Shown one piece after another: positions 24,601-39,600 of a stretch of DNA of 64,000 nt. A model generated the notes under the pieces. That model had not been told where the DNA came from. It saw only the letters and a program-made list of their open reading frames with translations, and did no database searches. The stretch's first letter is position 1, and every line of letters starts with the position of its first letter. The position numbers were made by a program, and so were the translations under genes. Source of the stretch: Telmatactis stephensoni (Eukaryota; Cnidaria; Anthozoa; Actiniaria; Isophelliidae); assembly GCA_029948255.1 (NCBI GenBank), contig JALIZF010001761.1:434001-498000 (forward strand). The letters run 5' to 3'.

Positions 24601-27600
24601 GTACTTTCAATCTAATCAAATCTAATTTTTTCAATGAAATGCAAGACTTATGTCGAATTCAAATCCGCACGCAGACTCAAGAAAAAGGGCTGTAGAAGGC
24701 TTATCGTAAAAAGGCATTTGTTGTTGATAAATGGTCACTGAAGCATCCAAATAGTAGAATTTGACTGTGAAGGAGGCTACAACGATCCCAGTCTCCTTCG
24801 CGCCGCCTGCTTGCCCAGTTGGAAACTGCCGATTTCTGCAGTGGGCAATGTATGGTAAATTTTCATTTGACTGCCAAGCTCCAACTTGAACTGTATTTTA
24901 CCCGTTTTCCGTCAGAATTTCACAAGAATTTGAAGCTGCCAAGAGAAAGCTTGGTCAACAAAGAAGATTACGACTCCAAACTTACAGACCAACAAAAAGA
25001 GTTCGAGGCCTTGAAAATGAGAATGAATGAGATGGCAGAGGAGTATGCTAATGTCTGTAAAGAGAAAGAGGAACTTGATGAAGAGAATGGACTTTATCAT
25101 CACTACAAATGAGGTAGACATAAGTAGTTTATAACGTCTTCAAAATCATATTTTGTTTCGACTTGTTTATTTTTTCTTCCGTTCACTGTTTCGCAGGTAG
25201 TCAAATTAAAAACCATTTTTACGTCGTTATTGTTTCATTCCGGTAATTGAACTGTTAACGGATTTGACTGCTAGATATCAATAGTCCTTTCCTTTTGCTT
25301 TCTACCGACAAAGCCAATGAGAAAACAACTACAGCATATACGTTGATGAAAATTACAGCATATTGATGCTCTTCAATTTCATTCTTCAATTAAGAACACT
25401 TTTTTAGTTACATGTTGACAAAATATTCAAGACTAATTACTCGGCATGCGTAGCCGATCGAGTCATAAAATACAGTTCATTGTCTTCGTCCATAACAAAA
25501 CGAAGACAGGTCTCTACATGATCAGGCGAGAAAAGTCCAAAGCCCGCCGAGAGAACGATCAAACGAATGTCTTGTTGGACCAACTCGGATGCGTTGGTTT
25601 TATTTTGAGAATCGTTAGAGCCCAATGTTACCTTGCAAGCCTGTGAGAAAGTATAGTCCTTGGGAATGAAATGTACCGTTTGACCTCTGAAATTTCATTC
25701 AAAATGAAGGAAAGTACGCCATAGAGAGTTGATCATCGTGTTCTTGAAAAGGAGGGGAGGGGAGGGGAGGGTTAATTGAATATTTATAACAGTTGCAAAC
25801 AATCCAGACGTTTGACATTTGTGCACACTACGTACTCTAGTTCAAAGTAGTCTGTGTGTCAAGATTGTAATTTTGAGTCCTTTCTGTTTATCATTGTTTG
25901 TAACTTTTACTAATACCTCTGCTATTTACTGTTAAAGTAGCTATTTACTAATATGCAAGATCTTTTTTCTTCTCTTTTCTTCTTTTCGTTACCGCTAACT
26001 GGACGGCTCTGCTTTCTTGCTACTTTCTTGATTGCTCCTTAATTGGTTTCTCCCCTTTGTTCCTCCTTGGGTTTTCTTGCCTGCCTACCAATCTTCAGCT
26101 GCTTGGGTCTTGCGTGGTTGGTTACTCTCGGGGCTAGGTCTTTGCCTCTTCTTTTTCGTCTTCTTTTAGTACGACTTTCGCTACCTGATTGCTTGCTTGC
26201 TCTCTGTCTTATTGCTTCCTGCTTTTTTCCTTTCCAATTTTCTCATTTTTACTAATACCTTTGTCTCTTTATGTTTCTTTTTAACTGCTTCTTAGTATGT
26301 GCTTTATAATAACACTATGGGGTGATGTACTGTGTCTGTCGTTCATAAGGGAAGTATTAATGCATAATATTCTAGTTAATTGCATGTGTCGTCATTCATC
26401 TCTTCATCCATCTCGTTCATTCCTTCTTTTCATAGTCCATGCTCTCTGAACTCCAGATGCTTCTCGAAACCAAAGAAGAGGAGAATAAAGAGAGTTTGAA
26501 GAGACTCGACGATCAGTTAGAAGAGAGGGAGAGACACACAGAGTACCTTGAAAACAAAATCGCGCAGTTACAACAAAATCTGCAGCTTTTCAGGTTTGTA
26601 GGAATTTAATTGACCATGTATATCAGAATGGATTTACAGTCTGTAGTTATTCATTTGTGTTTAGTTCTATTTGTCTGTCTGTGTTTCTTTGTATCTTTGT
26701 CGGTCTATCAGTCTGTCCGTGTCTGTCTTTCTGTCCACCACACATGGTCAGTCTTCGTAACGTCTGCATCTTTGTTCATGTGTTCGTCTGTCTTTTGGGT
26801 GCTGAAAGTTTATATCTGCCTATTTACCTGAAATCCTGTGTTTGAAGCTGCTTAATTATCTGATTGTCTTATTGCCTCATGTCTTTTTGAACCTCATTAG
26901 CCAAGGTTACGTCCATGATAATCCGGATGAACTTGAAAATGCTTAGTTTTCTCCGTTTTAGGTTACTCCACACTGAAACGGTGGTTATTTTGACAAAATG
27001 GACAACGAAAAAAAGCCGTTTTAGTGTGAACAAGCAACCTAACCGTAAGAAAAAAAGATGCGTTTTCAAATTTACCGGGGTTAGCCTGAGTCTATGCATT
27101 TTGCTGCACTTACACTTTTATCTCTAGCGGTGAACACTGACCTAAGGTCTTCCTCGATTACCTTTTCAATCAATCAGTGACTTTATAGATCGACCATGCA
27201 TATTACCATGCATAACTGTAAGTGCTTGTTTTAGGACAACGATGCAAGAGAAAGAACAGCTGATAAACCAAGTGACCAATGAACTTGAAGCAAAGGAACA
27301 TAAGGTTGCTGAATTGCTTAAGAATGTAGAAAGCAAAGACGATGAATTACTGCTGTACAGTGATAAACTGGCATCAAAGGAAGCAGATTATGCAGAAGCT
27401 CAGGTGAGTGTATATTAGGCCTTTATCGTCGTTATCATTATTACCATTATCTTCCTCCTCCTTAGTTCTTTGTAACTTTTCATTGTATTGACTATTTCTA
27501 TCATCATCTCAAATAGTAAAAATTGTAACAACTTCAACTGATACTTACTTTGCTTCTTCAAGAATACCGCTGTTCTCTTCTCATGACATTTCTGTCAGCG

Positions 27601-30600
27601 AGAACACTTATTCCGTATTCGTCAACATCATTTCTTTCACCGTACAAATAATTGACTCTGCCATTATCATAGTCATATCAAAATTATGTTATACTAACTA
27701 CTTATTACCGATTTACGATTATTATTATCAAAGTTTCAGAGGTTTTGATTTCTTTCTCTTTTATGGTTCCAGCATCATTTACAACTTAGAGATGCAACCA
27801 TTTCCTCGTTAAAAGACAAACTCGAAGAGCAAACAGCGCAACTGGAACGATCGCAAGCCATCACAGAAAAACAGCGATTTCGAGCCGATTCTTTGGATGC
27901 TAAAATAGAGCAACTGGGTAAATCCTCGTCTGATGCTATCAAAGAACGTGATGTAGAGATCAATGCACTCAAAGAAGCGCTTCACAAGATTGAGAAAGAA
28001 AAGCTCGAAGAGTCAGTCCATCTCCAGGCAAGCGTTGACGAACAAGGAGTCTTGCAAGAAAAGATATCCAAAGAGAAACAGATGCTGGAACGACGTGTCT
28101 TGGAGCTGGAAGCAGCGAAAGAGGAGCTTGTTAACAATCTTATTGCTGCCAAAGCGGAGGCAGATGATTTTAAACATGTAAATGAAGACATGAAAAATAA
28201 AATCCAAGAGACTGAGTCAGGATGCGAAGAAATGGCGAATGAGCTTAGCACTGCCACTTCATCAATTGCTGACCTGAGGGAGATGAACGAAGATCTGAAG
28301 CAAATAAATGAAGATTTGAGACATAAAATCAACGAAATGGAAACTGAACGGGAACAACTTGCAAATGAATTATCTAGGTGTGACATCTTCAGTGGCTGAC
28401 TTGAAGCAAGACAACGACGGTTTGAATGACAAGATACTTGAATTAGAGTCAAAGAAGGAAGAAAAAATCTAATCAGTTGGCTTCTGCAACTGCATCAATG
28501 GACGAACTGAAAGAATCAAACGAGAACATAAAGCAAAGAATAGCAGATTTAAATTCCTTGAATGAAGAACTTTCAAATAAATTAAATGATTCATTTAAAT
28601 CCAAAGAAGAGTTACAGGAAGAGAATAAAGCCCTGAAACAGTCGCTATCAGACACTGCTCTCTCTAAGGAAGACTTAGTTATGGCTCTGGAGAAAAGACT
28701 CGATGAATCCATGGTGGAAAACAAAGAACTTTCACAGAAACTCGAAACCTCTAACTTAAAAGTTTCTGAGCTCAGTGAAATGATGGCTTTAGAAAAAGAA
28801 GAGCTCGAGAAGAAGACTGCATCTTTGCTGGAACAGTTATCAGAAGTAGAAAGCGAAGTTGCAAGGTTGAACGAGATTTGCTCTCTCAAGGATAACGAGA
28901 TTGAGAGAAACAAATCTATCATTTCAAACAAAAGTGATGAAATTCAAGAACTCTCCGTAATAAAAGAAAATCTTGTGCAAGAGCTGTCTGCCATGATTGA
29001 GGAAAAAGAATCAAAAGTCAAAGAACTTGACCAAAGTCTGCAAGAGAAAACACATGAATATGGAGAAGAAATCGAGGAAAGAAACAGCAAAATCCACGAA
29101 CTTGAAATCAAAGAAGTTCAGTATCTAGAGGCCTTGGAATCCAGGGACTCCCGAATTGTGGAACTGGAAAAGCTTCTTTCGGAAAGTATCCAAGAAAAAG
29201 AAACAGATCTTGAAGCACGAAATTCCAAAGTGAAATCTCTGGAAGATAAAATAGAAGAACTAAACGTTGTTTTGGAAAGGAAAAATGACCGTTTGCTGGA
29301 ACTGGAAAAAGAACTCGAGAAATCCATTGAGGAATCAAAAGAGGAGGTCGATAAACGAAATGAGAGAATTAAAGAGCTGAGTGAGAAAGGAAAGAAGATC
29401 GTTAAAACCCTGAAAAAGAAAGAAGAAACAGTACAAGCGTTAGAAAAGGAGTTGCAGGAACTTAAACAAGAGTTCGAAGTCAATAAACAGGAGTTGAGAG
29501 AAAACTTGAGTCAAAAATCTCTAATAGAGGAAACTTTGGTGGCGAAAGAGGCGAGCATCACATTGGCTGAGGAATCGTTATTGAAAGTCAGAGATGAAAC
29601 AGAGGAACAAGAGAAAATAAAATTGCAAATTGAAGAAGAGAAAAAGTGTTTAGAAATCGAACTCAGTGAAACTACAGCTCAATTGACAGAAGTCAATGAA
29701 AAAGTAATTCAACTAGAAAAAAGTCTTCAAGAAAAGAGCGACCACGAACATTCATCACTTCTAAAGGTAGAAGAGATGAATTCATTGCTTAAGCAGCAGC
29801 AAGATGCGAACATACAACTTCAAGAAGATTTACAGGCCAAGGAAGCAGATCTTTCCAAACAGCAAAAACTTTTGACAGAAAAAGAAAGTGAAGCTTCAAG
29901 ACGTTTTAAAAGAACTTGAACAAGTCAGGTGACCAAGATTACCGAGCTGAATAACTTGCTACAGGATAGAGGTCATGGAGAGAGTGAGTTGTTAGCTAAG
30001 AATCAAGAATTAGAAAATAACGTCAGTCAGTTGAACGAAGACCTGAAAAATGTGACTGCAAACAATGAATCCTTGAAATTAGAGTGTCAACGTTTCAGCG
30101 ACGAAAATGCGAAATTTAAAGAAGAGATCGATTCAAGAATATTAAGTCTGGAGGCGTTATCCCAACAGTTCGCAGAAGTGCAGTTAGCTTTAGATACAAA
30201 AGAGTCAGAAATTTCATCTCTTAACATTAGTCTTAATCAGATTACAGAAGAAAAGAATGAACGAATTGCAGAGTTAGAACACGAGGTAAATGCGTCTACA
30301 GAAAAGATAAGAAAATTCAAAGCTGAGCTCAAGAAATACAAAGGCATTAAGGAGCAACTTACTTCTTCACAAGAAAAAATCGAGCAACTCCAGAACTCCA
30401 TAGCTGCCAAAGAAGGCGCTGAAGACATTATTAAAAGTAAGGATGAAGAGATTGCGCTTATGCAAGAGAGCTTTGAGGTCCAAACAGAACAAATTTCCGC
30501 CCTGAAAACTGAGCTCAAAAACGCAACTTCCAGGGCAGAGGACTTGGAAAAGCAGCTTGATGAAAGCGGGAGCTAATTATCAAGAAGTAATTCGAGAAAA

Positions 30601-33600
30601 AGGGAATGAACTGAGTATTTTACAAGCTAGTCTGGACGAAAGAAACTCAACTTTGGGTACGCTTGAGACAAGTTTCCACGAGGCAAGTAGTAGAGCAGAC
30701 GAGTTTAAGGTGGAGCTTGAGGAGTACCAAAGTAAATATAACGCAGAGGTGAAGACATGGAAGAAAAGAGCTCAGAATCTAAAGAAAGCGCATGAAACTA
30801 ATACCAAAGAAATACAAGATTTGAATGAGTTGGTTGATGTTCTCAAACAAGAACTAAATGAAACCAAAGAAAAGATTCTCTTGCTTGAGGCAGAAATAGC
30901 CAAAGTCCTCGAGGAGAGAAATACTCTTGTTGAAACTTGTGATTCTACTCAAAATGAGCTTACTCAAGTCAAAGAAGAGAGCGAACATCGCGGTAAATTT
31001 GTTGAAAGTTTAAAGGAAGAGTTGCAGAGTAAAGAACTTGATGCCATCCAGTTGGAAGCATTAAAAGAGAGTTTCCGTAAACAGGCAGAGGCTTATAGCA
31101 GTGTCTCTGAAGAAAGGAACAAGTTGATAAGCTCTCTAGAATATTCTGATCTTGAGAAAAACAATGCCAGAACTGAAGTTGAAAGTCTAAAGAACGAAAT
31201 CGCCATAATCAACTCGGAAAGAGATTCTACTTTGGATGAACTTACCGCTTTGAAAGAAAAGTTTGAATCTTTGCAGTCAAATTATGACAGTTTAACTGAA
31301 CAATTGCAAACTGTGTCAGAGAATCTGAAAACAAGTTTGGAGCACAAAGAACGAATTCAATCCCAACTCAGTAATTCTTTGAAGCGAATCGAAGAGCTTG
31401 AGAGTGACGAAGAGGTAAACGAACTTTTGCGTCGAATGTCCGATGAACTAAATGACTTAAAGTCTCAGTTACAAAAGCACGAAGAAGCAAAACGCGTAAC
31501 TGGAAGATTCAACGAAGCACCTAGAAGAACAGCTGGAAAATGCAGTGGCAGAAAATGAAGAATTGCGCAGTCAAAACAAGGAACATGAACGCTACTTATC
31601 TTCCGCCATTGAAGTCGAAAACAAACGTTCTAAAGAACTGCACATGGACTTGGAGGCAGAGAGAGCAATGTGCAAGTCTTTAAGGGATGAAAAACAAGAA
31701 ACAGAAGAATATTTTAAGTCATCTTTACAAAAAGAAATCCAGTTACGGAATGATCTTGAAAATGAGCTCGAAGGATACAGAACAAGAATAGAAGAACTTA
31801 CGAAAGACAAGGAAAATTACAAAGAATTATACGAAGAAGAACTTACTTTCAAATCCAAATTAGAAAAGGAGCTTGAAGAATCTAACCATACGACCAGTGC
31901 TGCCAAAGAAAACTTTGAAAAAAGTGTAAATGAATTAAATGAATCACTTAGGGAAAGAGATGCTCTTAAAAATGACTTTGAAAATCTCAAATACGAGTAT
32001 GAAGCATTCACGACTAGTAAACTAGAATCAAGTGAATTGCTGAGAGCGTCGTTACAAGAGGAACTGGATAAAAAAGAACTCATGCTCGAAAACATGAAGA
32101 CCCAACTTGAAGGGCAATTTAACGAAGAGCTTGAGGACACTTTGAACAGACGAATTGACGAAGTCATTGCCGAAAAGGATGAAGAAAGAAAGAAAGTCGA
32201 AGAAGAACTGAACAACCAACTTCAGGATTTAAAATCCCACAAAGACGAGGTCATCTCGAAGCTCAAGGACAAAATTCGTGAGAAAATTGAGTTAAATAAA
32301 AAAGCAAACACTGACTTCAAAACGAAGGTCGTCGAGCTGAAGAAAGACAATAATGCCAAAGTTAAAGAATTAAATGATAAAATTGAAGAAGAAAGGACAT
32401 TGAAAGATGATTTAAATGATGAAGTAAGGCGACTGAATGCCGAAGTTGTTCAGCTAAGAGAAATGGAGCTTGCGAAGAAAGAACTTGAAGACGTTCTTTC
32501 TACAAGAGATGAGGAATTGACATCTCTCAGAGATGAAAACAAGCTTACAATTGACGAGAAGGAGGATATGAATTTGAAGTTACAACAAGCATTGCACGAA
32601 GCCCAGAACCTTAAGTTAGATTTAGAGAGAATACAAACAGAGAAAGTAGAACTTGATGTTCGCCTTCAGCAAAGTTGTACAAAGGAAGTGGTCCAAAAGT
32701 CTATTGCAGATAAAGATAAATTTATCCAACAGCTAAAGAAGAAACTCAAGGAAGAAAGAACCGAACGAGAAAAATTAAATCGTGAATTGAATGAAATTCG
32801 CAGTGCCATTTGTGAAAAAGAGAAAGAAATTGAGCACATGAACAAGGCTGCCGTGGCAAAGCTTGAAGAGCTCAACGAATTACACCTACAGGAAATTACT
32901 ATTTTGACTGAAGACTTTAAAACTAAAATTGCAGACAGTCTGTCTACGAATGAAGATTCTCTGCAAAATCTAAGGATTGAGCTCCAAGAGAAAAACGAGA
33001 AACTTGCAGGAAAGGAAAAGGAGCTCTTAGAACTCTCAGGAAAACTCTCTCAAACTGAAGAAAAACTCTCTCACCTTGAAGCCGAACTAAACAAGACAGC
33101 AGACATTCAGAGCACTACACCTTCCCTAGAGAATATATCTGAGCTGAAGGATATCATTGAAAATCTTCAGTCTGAAAACGAACAGCTTAAAGAAAGTTTA
33201 GAATCCAAAGACAAATCTTTGGAATCAACAAAAGAAGATTTTGCGCATGCTGAAGAGGAACTGAAGTTAGACCTGGAGAAAGTGCTAGAGGAGGAAAGAT
33301 GACCTTGAGGAGCGGTATAGAAGCGAGAAAGCTGAATTAGAGTCAAGTTTTATGGATATTTCAGCCAAATATGCAGAACTTGAGGCTCAATTAGAAAGAG
33401 CTCATCTTGAAAGAACGTTGTCACAAGATGGAAGCGACTATTGTCAAGGTAAGCTTAAAACACTTCATAATTGCACGCAGCCTTCACGTCCGTGTGGGTA
33501 CTGATTACGTACGTCGTACGTGTTGTCCACTATCGGATGCTTTGAGTGAGCGCAAGTAAACGCAAACCATGGTTTTATAAATTGCCAATTGCCAGAAATT

Positions 33601-36600
33601 CATTGCCTAATTTAATAAAGTTGGATGGCAAAATAATGGAAAAAATGGTACGGTATTAGCATTATAATGTCAGCATGAATTCACCAAAAAATGCCCTAAT
33701 AAAAATGCTAGTCATTGCGCTATCGAAGCCATGGATAAAGGGCCTTAAAGCTATAATATACAATGCTTCTGATACCACTACAACCACCCACATCAACCCC
33801 TTCCCCCTCCATAATCAGTAACTACAGTTCGACCACAACCATTACCCAATCCCTTGTTCTCTATACGGCCACCACTACTCCCACAAACAATCATCATCAT
33901 CATCTTCAACAACAACAACAACAACAACAACAACGACGACGACGACGACGACGACGACAATGACAACCGTAACAGAAGGAAAATTACTTCGTTTAGTTTC
34001 ACTGTCTAAAGAAAAGACTATTATTTGTTGTCTAAGAAAGCAAAATGGACCTAAACGTCTCTCTTTGTTCTTCTAGAATGACGCAGAAGAAACAAGCGAT
34101 GGAGAGGTCCTTTCTGCTGAGCTCGAGAAAGCCAAGAAGAATTTCGAAAAAGTTAAGAACAAATTACGAAATCATGTACGTCAAAGCAAAGAAGAGAAAG
34201 ACAAACTGAACGAAGAAATTGAAAGACTTACACATGAAAAAGAAGAAGCTTGCGAGAATCTCAGAAAAGAGTTAGGAAGAAATTATCAAGGAGAAGGAGG
34301 ATGCTTTGGCATTCATGAAAGAGGAACTTGACGCCGTTCGGGACGAGAAAGAATCGACTGAGGACGAGCTAAAGACCCAAATTAATACTCTTAAAGAACA
34401 ACAGAGTAACCAGTCACTACCTGAACTGCCTGAACCAAGCGTCAACACAACAAGTTGTGAAAAGTGCGCACTGCTGAGGGCCGAGTTAGAAAAAATGGCT
34501 CTCGAAAATGCGGAACCCACATTAAGGTCAGATTTTGAACACATTTGTCAAGGCCTTAGAGAAGATCTGCAAAATGCTCTTACTGAAAAGGAAGCTGTCC
34601 AACGTTCTATGCAGACCAAGTGTTTGGAACTGGAGAGAAAGCTCTTCGATAGAGAAAATAAGTATGATGAGTTACGAAAGGTTTTGCAAGAAAAGGATGA
34701 AGTGGATAGTACTTGGAGGGACGAAATGATGAAAACAACAGAACACCTTTATAAGAGAGGCGGAGTCCTTAAACGAAGAAAAGGACTCCACAGAAAAAAG
34801 TCAATGAAAATCTTGAGGTGTCGCTCCAAGAATCAAATTCCGAAATAGAGAAACTTCGAAATCAGTTAGACGAAAATGAAAAAGTAAGGGAAAGTCTCGA
34901 AGAAAAAGTTAAGGAAATTCAATCTGAGAAAGCCCAAATTTGCCAACAGCTGAGGGAAGATTTTGAAAACGCTTTTAAGGAGAAAGATGATGTTCTGCAG
35001 AATTTGAAAAAGAAGCTCCATGATGAAAGAGATGAGAAAACCAAGGCGGAAAAAGAAACCACTAAGATAAGAAAGGAAATCGGGCAACTTCAAGAAAGGT
35101 TCGACGAAGTAATACACGAAAAGGATGAAATCTTGCTAAACATGAAAGAAAAGCTTAACAACGCACGCGAAGAAAGAATCCAAACTGAAGAAGAACTAAA
35201 ACAAGGCTTCCGTGAATGCCAAAATGCTCTTGAAGATAAGATAAAAACACTGGAACAGACAGTGGAGAAAGTGCATACCGAGAAAGATGAAATGTTTAAA
35301 AGACTGATGTCTGATGCTGAGAAAGGAAAAGAGGAAATGACAGAAGGACTTCGAAGAGAGTTTGAATCAATCCAAGCAGAAAAGGATGCCTTGCTACAAG
35401 AATCACAAGCTAACGTTGAAAAGCTTTCCAGTGAACTCAGAGAGTTGCAAAACGAGAACGAAAGCATAGAGTTTGAACTTCGAAGATCTTTAGACGCCTT
35501 CGATTCATTGCAAGACAGTTTCGAGCAAGAAAGGAAAGAAAAAGAAGCTTTGGCCGAAAAACTTGAATCTGAAATCCAACAATTTGAATCGGAGCTGACA
35601 GAAAATACTAAATCTTCGAAACTAGCTTATGAGGAATTGAAAACAGAGAAGAACACCGAAATCAAAAATGCTCTTGATAAACTGAACAAGATGAAGGAGG
35701 AAAGCGTTCGATTGGAAGCTCTCTTTGTCAGAGCGAGAGGAAGATATCCAGCGGCTGAAAGCCGAGATAGGAGAAAACAAAGAAACCTTTGAAATGAATG
35801 AACAAGAACTTATTGGGGAGATCAATAGGCTTAAAGAAGAAATTGACGATAATCTGAAAGATAACGAAAAAGCGTAATGATTTACTTAGGGAGAAGACGG
35901 AGCATGGTAGATGAGCTCACCCAGCAGCTTGGACTAGTTACCGAGGAAAAAGAATCTCTTGCTGAACAACTTAGAGATGTAAATGCAAAAACTACAGGCT
36001 TGAATGAGAGATTGCAAGAATTGAGCAAAGAGAAGGAAGAATCCAGTGCAAATTTAGAAAATCTCTGCGAAGTAATCACAAAAGAGAAGGCTGAGTTAGA
36101 AGATGAAAACGAGCAACTAAAGAAAAGAGTCAGGGACCTTGATGAAGCAATAGAGGTAACAACCAAAACGAACAAACAGCTAAGCGCTCAGCTGGAAAGT
36201 CATGTAGTTCCTGAATTAAGCTCTTTCCAAATGGAATCACTCCCGCCTGATGACAGCAACCTTTATGCTGAGTCTGACGAGGTGAACAAGTTAAGAAACG
36301 AACTCAACACTTCTCAGTCTGAATTGCAAACTGTCAAAGAGACGAATGAGAAATTGAAAAGGAAACTTCGCCAAGTTCTTAAAAAGCGAGATAAAACTGA
36401 AGGTGAAGAAAGTGAAGATCTCAACGCATTAAAAGAAGAACTTCAGATGGCAAGAGAGGAGAAGATTCGTGTAGAAAGTCTTTGCAAGGAACTTCGAGAA
36501 GAGCTAGACCAAGTTGTTCGTGGGAGAGAGAAAATTGTAAATGACTTGCGGAAAAAAGTTGAAATTGTTACCGAAGAGAAGGAAAAGGCTGAAAATCTGA

Positions 36601-39600
36601 ACGACAAGTACTCCAAGCTAAAACAAGAAATGGAGAAAACCATGGCCGAAACTCAAGAAGAAATCTCCCTTCTAAAGAGCGATGCTGCTATCAAAGAAAA
36701 ACTTGACTTGATTGAATCTCTTGAAAACAAAGTCACGGAAATCACTCAACAACGAGAACTAGAGCTCCAAGGTCTTAAAAATAAGTTAGAAAGCCAAATA
36801 GCAGAACAAACAAGTAGATTAGATGATAAAGAAGCAAAACTGAAAGAGGCCAATAACAAGATTGATGAACTCAACACAGAACTTGAAAAACTTATTAAAG
36901 AGAGGGTTGATATTGAAAACCTAAGACAGAATTTTGACCACATCGTGTCTGGACTCCGAGAGGATCTAGATCACGCTCTCAAAGAAAAGGTAGCTGCTGA
37001 CCAATTAGCTTACGAATTCCAGGTAAAATTGCGGCGACTAGAAGCTCAGACGGGAAGCGACAATTCGTTGCCTTCGATGGTTGATGTCTCTGTTGATTGT
37101 TTGGATCTTCAGAGTCAGATAGAAAACGGATTGCAAGAGTATGTCAGTGAACTGGAGGCACTGAAATCCGAAAGGGATACTCTGAAGGATGAATTAGTAA
37201 GAATCCAAGAAGACCAGGAAAAAGAAACTAAAATAGCTGATAATCAGCAACAGGAAAGTGAACTGGACTCTTCAGAAGGGGATACGGTCAAGAGTCTTCA
37301 AGATCAATTAAAGGAACTCAACTCTGCCAATGAAGAATTGAAATTGAAGCTTGAGGACCTGAGAGAGAACTTCGATACAGATTTATCTCAACTCGAACAA
37401 GATCTCCAGACTACCGACCAAGAGAATTTATCTCTTAAAAAAGAACTTGCTAAAGTAACAGAAGCCTTGAAAGAGAGTGAAAATTCTAAAGATGAGATGG
37501 ACCATATCTTACAGGGATTGAGAGGGGACATTGAAGAAGCAATCAGTGACAAAATGGAGAAAGACCACGCCTTACATCGTCTAAGAATAGAAACTGATAG
37601 GTTAAGAAAGCAAATTCCGACAGGCGGTAAACCTGTGCCAGTTATTCTCCCATTTGAAATAAAACAGATCGCTGAAAGTTCGCCATTAGATGAAACTTTT
37701 AGCTCAGATTACATGCAAGACATCTTTAATATTTCCAGTGAAGAACCCCAGAGATTGGCTTTACTCCCTGACAAAGAAATACCTCTAAAATCTCCTAAAG
37801 AAAAGAATGTATTGACCCCAACAAAAGACCAAGGAGTGAATACCGAGGAACCCCAGGCCCTTGAAAAGTCGAACATCGAAGAAAAATTACAGGAAACATC
37901 TGCCAAGAAAGACGAACTAGAAAAGAAGATACAACAGCAAGTAAAGGTTAACGCCAAGCTTAAGCACATGATAAAAAGCCTAAAAAACGAAATAGAAGGA
38001 CTTAAAGACGACTTAAAAAGAGTTTCAAATGAAAGCTTGGAGAAGGAGCAGAGGTGTAAAGATTTACGTGCTGAAATGGCTGATTTGGTGAAAGATAAGG
38101 AAGATATGATCAATGGATTTAGAGAAAGACTAAAAACGCTTACTAATGATAAGGGTAAGATTGTCGAGAATCTGAAGATCGAATATGAGAAACTGTTGTC
38201 TCAGAAAGACTCTGACTTAAATCACTATCAAAATCAATTACTAACAGTACAGGACCAACTCCAATCCAAAACAAACCACTTGAATACTATTACCGCTGAC
38301 CATGAGGAATGCCTTAATGCCAAAGCAGAATTAGACGCCAAATATAAGAATCTCGATAAAATAGCTACGCAACTCAAGGATCACAATGAGAAACTCCAGG
38401 AACGTTTGAACACTGTAACCGAACATGCTAAAAAGGTTGATTTGGAAAACTCGGAATTGGGACGCAGGAATTCTGATTTGGAAGAAATCACAGCCACTCT
38501 GAGAAAAGATATCGAAACTCTTGTTAAACAAGGGGTAAAGACCTCTGAGGGTATTTCAAGCCAAAACCAAATAAGGGATGATCAAGATGGTGAACTCGTC
38601 TCCAAACTTCATGCTGACATTTCAAAAAATAAGCAGAAGCTTAATGATCTGACCAAAAAGCTAACAGAAAAAGAAAAAGAAAATGTCATCCAAAGAGAAA
38701 GTTTCCGAGAGTCCTATGAAGAGCTAATGGAAGAGAAAAATCGTGTCGTCGAAGAAAAACTAGACGTTGAGCAAAGAATGAACGATATGCGACAACAGAT
38801 GGAAGCTTTTGTTAAAGAAAAAGATGCTATTGTAGAAAACCTGAAAGAAAAAATGGATGAGCAAGATAAAAATTTTGAAGCTCTACAAACCAAGCGTGGC
38901 AACGAACTTGAAGAAGAACTAACAAAACGTTGTGAAGAACTTCAAAAGGTTCTCACCGAAAAAGATGAGTTGTCTAGACAACTGTTGCATCACGAAACTA
39001 AAATGAAAAGTTTACAAGAAGAAAAAGAGCTCATTACCAAAGCTTGCGTGGAATTAAAACAAAAGAATGCAGAATACTTAAACGAAAAGGCGAACATGCA
39101 TAACACTCTGGACCAACAAGCTGAGCATATTGCCCAACTAAACCAAGAGGCAGTGGGTCTGAGAAATGACCTCGAGAATTTAGATCCATCAAAAGTTGCT
39201 GAGTTACAGGAAAGCTACAACGAACTAGCTCGACAAAACTTTAACCTTCGGCAAGAACTGGCTAATACTGTAAATGATAAAGAAGCCAACCGAAATAAAC
39301 TTAAAAAGGACTACGAAAAAATTAACTCGTCTCTGACTTTTGATCTTGAGCAAGCTAAAGCTCAAAGTTTAGAACGCGAAAAGACGATTCAATTGCTCAG
39401 ATTAGAAGTTGAGGGCGTATGTAAGGAGAAAGAGAACTTGGCTGCAAAGTTGAGATCCCAGGGAAAGCGCGCATTTTCAGTTCCTTTGAAAGGCGAATCA
39501 GATACTTCTGGCCACGAAGGGTTCGCCAATACCCTTCAAGAAATGAAGACAGAGATGAATAAAATCTCCAAAGAATATCACAAAGTGAGAAAAGAAAAAG

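Noticed and set aside
34079..34086. Acceptor CTAG just before AATGACGCAG as the start of golgin exon 17
   Set aside because: In the incoming phase 1 it gives an immediate TGA; the next AG, at 34085-34086, keeps the frame.
27893..35792. A cluster of separate coiled-coil genes
   Set aside because: The breaks are single-base frame slips inside continuous exons, without promoters, start contexts or splice sites. One gene explains all of them.
28360..35915. Programmed ribosomal frameshifting
   Set aside because: There are too many sites, in both directions, without a shared slippery heptamer or a downstream structure.
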